DNA of 64,000 nt from assembly GCA_036346355.1 (NCBI GenBank), contig JAYEVF010000041.1, positions 62,001-126,000 on the forward strand. Direction: 5' to 3'. The position numbers were made by a program, and so were the translations under genes. Origin of the DNA: Rhipidocladum racemiflorum (taxonomy: Eukaryota; Streptophyta; Magnoliopsida; Poales; Poaceae). Below are positions 61,422-64,000 of this stretch, in pieces. Below the pieces are notes generated by a model, which worked only from the letters and a program-made list of their open reading frames with translations, was not told the DNA's origin and searched no databases. Position 1 is the stretch's first letter, and the number at the start of each line of letters is the position of its first letter.

Positions 61422-63262
61422 GGTGTTTGGCACTCAGTTTCGTTTCGTGCATCGCTTTCGATTTTTTCAGCTTAGGAACTCGTCGTTGTGGAATATTTCA
61501 CGGCGACTCGGACGGATTCGAAATGCATGCCTAAATGAGCTACAACACATATGAATTGCATTCGGTGTGTTTGGCACCCGGCTTCATTTCGTTCACCGTT
61601 TTCGTTTCGTGCCGCAATGTTTCATTTTGGCTTGCTAGGTTGCAGCGTGTAAGGTGCTTGCCATAATGTTCAATTTCGTGCAACATTTTCGGCGTCCGTG
61701 GTGTTTCCACAATGTGTCATTTCGTGCATCATTTTCATTTTCGAATGGCTTCCGCTGCAGTGCCCGTTGGGACGCGTCGTGGAGGAATGCTTCAGACCTA
61801 CTCGAATGGATTCGATACAAATGATGAAAAGCACTAGCAAACATCATAAGTTCTTTCGGGGTGTCTGGCACTCTGTTCTGTTTCGTGCATCGGTTTCGTT
61901 TGTATTCAGCTTTTATTACCCATGGGAACCCGTCGTGGTGGAACATTTTACACCGACTCGGACATATTCGAAATGCATGCCGAAATGAGTGGAAGCAAAT
62001 ATGAAGTCCACTCGATGTGTTTCGCACTCAGTTCCATCTCGTGCAACGTTTTCGAACGGGCGCCGCTTGTTGCATTCGTTCGTGCTCAACGCGGAGAAAT
62101 GTTTCACAACAACTCGGACGGACTCGAAATGCATGCCGGAATGTGCTTGGGCAAATATGAAGTTCATTCGGCATCATGATTGGAACGAAGTTTCGTGTCG
62201 TGCACCGTTTTGGTTCGCGTGTAGTTTACAGTACCGTCAGGGACCCATCGTGCACGAATATTTCGCATCGACTCGGACGTACTCGAAATGCTTGTCGAAA
62301 TGGGATAGGGCATATATGAAGTCCATTCGGGGAGTTCGACACCAATTTTCCTTTCGTGCTTCGCTTCCGTCCGGACGCAGCTTGCAGAACACCTTGCGAC
62401 CCGTCGCGGAGGGATGTTTCCACACTCACTCAGACGTATTCGAAATGAATGCAGAACTGTAGCAGCAATGCATGGAAAGTCCACTCGCGCAGTTTGTCCT
62501 ACATTTTCCTTTCGTGCATCGTTTTGATACGCACGCAGCTTGCAGTACCCGTTGGCACCTATCGCGGAGAAATGTTTTGCATCGACCCGGATGCAACAGA
62601 AATGCATGCCGAAATGAGCTTGGGCACACATTAACTCTATTCAGGGTGTCTGCCACAATCTTTCTTTTTCGCACTCGCTTCTGGTACGAACGTGACTTGT
62701 AGTACCATTTGTCCTGTAGGTTTCACACCGACACGGATGAGCCCAAATTGCTCGCTAAAATGAGCTACGGCAGACATGAAGTCCATTCTGGATGATTGAC
62801 ACTCATCTTCATCTTATGCGTCGTTTTCTTGTGAAAATCCTTGCACCATACAGTACTCGTCGCGGAGGAATGTTTCACACGACTCGGAAAGATTCAAAAC
62901 GCATGCCGAAATGTGCTTGGGCATATATGAAGTTCATTCGGCGTGTTTGGAACAATGTTTTCTTTTTTGCACCATTCTTGTACGCGTGTAGTTTACATTA
63001 CCATTAGGGACCCATTTTGCATGAATGTTTCGGTTCGAGCCGGACGTACTCGAAATGCTTGCTGAAACGGGCTAGGCGCATATGAAGCCCATTCGGGAGT
63101 TTGACACCGAGTTTCGCTTTCGGCGCATCGTTTTCATTCGGACGCAGCTTGCAGTACCCCTTGTGACCCGTCGCGGAGGGATGTTTCGCACTCACTCGGA
63201 CGTATTCAAAATGAATGCAGAATTGTGCTGAAACGCACGTTTAACATCGTAAGTTAATTCTG
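61422..63262 (-). repeat. HOR copy G10
   Basis: Unit of 1,841 bp. The first two thirds resemble G7. From about 62640 it resembles G8 instead (acaatctttc, ctggatgattgac), so the copy is a mosaic. Confidence 0.9.
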
Positions 63263-64000
63263 GGTGTTTGGCACTCAGTTTCGCTTTCGTGCATCGCTTT
63301 GATTTTTCAGCTTAGGAACTTCGTCGTTGTGGAATATTTCACGGCGACTGGACGGATTCGAAATGCATGCCTAAATGAGTTACAACACATATGAATTGCA
63401 TTCGGTGTGTTTGGCACCGGCTTCATTTCGTTCACCGTTTTAGTTTCGTGCGCAATGTTTCATTTTTGGCGTGCTAGGTTGCAGCGTGTAACGTGCTTAC
63501 AATAATGTTCCATTTAAATTGCAACATTTTCGGCGTCCGTGGTGTTTCCACAATGTGTCATATCGTGCATCATTTTCATTTTGGAATGGTTTCGCTGCAG
63601 TGCCCGTTGGGACGCTGGGCCGTGGAGGAATGCTTCAGACCTACTCGAATGGATTCGATACAAATGATGAACAGCACTAGCAAACATCATAAGTTGTTTC
63701 GGGGTGTCTGGCACTCTGTTCTGTTTCGTGCATCGGTTTCGTTTGTATTCAGCTTTTATTACCCGTGGGAACCCGTCGTGGTGGAACATTTGACACCGAC
63801 TCGGACATATTCGAAATGCATGCCGAAATGAGTGGAAGCATATATGAAGTCCACTCGTTGTGTTTCGCACTCAGTTTCATCTCGTGCAACGTTTTCGAAC
63901 GGGCGCCGCTTGTTGCATTCGTTCGTGCTCAACGCGGAGAAATGTTTCACAACAACTCGGACGGACTCGAAATGCATGCCGGAATGTGCTTGGGCAAATA
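63263..64000 (-). repeat. HOR copy G11 (partial, cut by window end)
   Basis: First 738 bp of a unit. It resembles G9 and has a cluster of unusual spellings at 63260-63620, including gacgctgggccgtgg and catttaaattgcaac. Confidence 0.88.

Larger units (their letters stand above)
44819..64000 (-). repeat. Satellite block G: HOR array, minus orientation
   Basis: Continuous array with reverse phase marker gttaattctg at 46417, 48255, 50093, 52226, 54065, 55901, 57741, 59578, 61412 (one mismatch) and 63253. Spacing is 1,834-1,841 bp except one interval of 2,133 bp. It holds nine complete copies plus partial copies at each end; the array runs off the window. Compared with block A it has consistent variants: ggtgtttccacaatg, cgaatggcttcc, cgtcgcggaggaatg, and from 49074 onward gtaccgtcaggg. 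The copies are cleaner and more uniform than those in blocks B and C. Confidence 0.95.

Noticed and set aside
1..64000. rDNA intergenic spacer subrepeats
   Set aside because: No 18S, 5.8S or 28S sequence is visible anywhere, and the array is broken only by retroelements. A pure spacer array of this size with CRM insertions is better explained as a satellite.

Overview
This is a eukaryotic, almost certainly plant and most likely grass, window that looks like centromeric or pericentromeric heterochromatin. No host protein gene, rRNA or tRNA gene is recognisable. About 70 percent of it is one tandem satellite. The basic monomer is about 153-157 bp, with a recurring anchor close to gaatgNacttcatatNtgccc. 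Twelve diverged monomers make a higher-order repeat (HOR) unit of about 1,826-1,842 bp, and copies of that unit are highly similar. The rest is LTR-retrotransposon DNA: several fragments of the centromere-associated CRM chromovirus lineage, one recent Tekay/Del-type chromovirus, a 2.0 kb solo LTR and a piece of a probable SIRE/Maximus-type copia LTR.

Layout. 1-17155: satellite block A, plus orientation, nine full HOR copies and one partial. 17156-17508: 5'-truncated CRM-type LTR, across which the satellite flips orientation. 17509-20540: block B, minus orientation. 20541-31413: Tekay-type element on the minus strand (PBS, reverse transcriptase, RNase H, integrase and chromodomain visible; gag and protease deleted; downstream LTR truncated). 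31414-32511: unassigned AT-rich DNA. 32512-33474: truncated LTR. 33475-35112: block C. 35113-36040: CRM-type solo LTR. 36041-37165: block D. 37166-39192: 2,027 bp solo LTR with a perfect 5-bp target-site duplication. 39193-42260: block E. 42261-42310: 50-bp CRM LTR scrap. 42311-42552: block F. 42553-44818: 3' half of a CRM element. 44819-64000: block G, about ten HOR copies. Every satellite block after 17508 is in minus orientation.

How the parts relate. CRM elements are known to target centromeric chromatin, and four separate CRM remnants lie in this satellite. Together with a monomer length in the range of known grass centromere satellites (CentO, CentC), this makes a centromere the best inference; binding of the centromeric histone cannot be read from sequence. 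Local duplications, two- and three-unit mosaic similarity and a subfamily change along the window show active unequal exchange. Long open frames inside the satellite follow from a monomer of about 52 codons and are not genes. The most unusual things are the regular 12-mer HOR, the single orientation switch on a CRM LTR, and recurrent alternative spellings at CG-rich sites that may be consensus errors.
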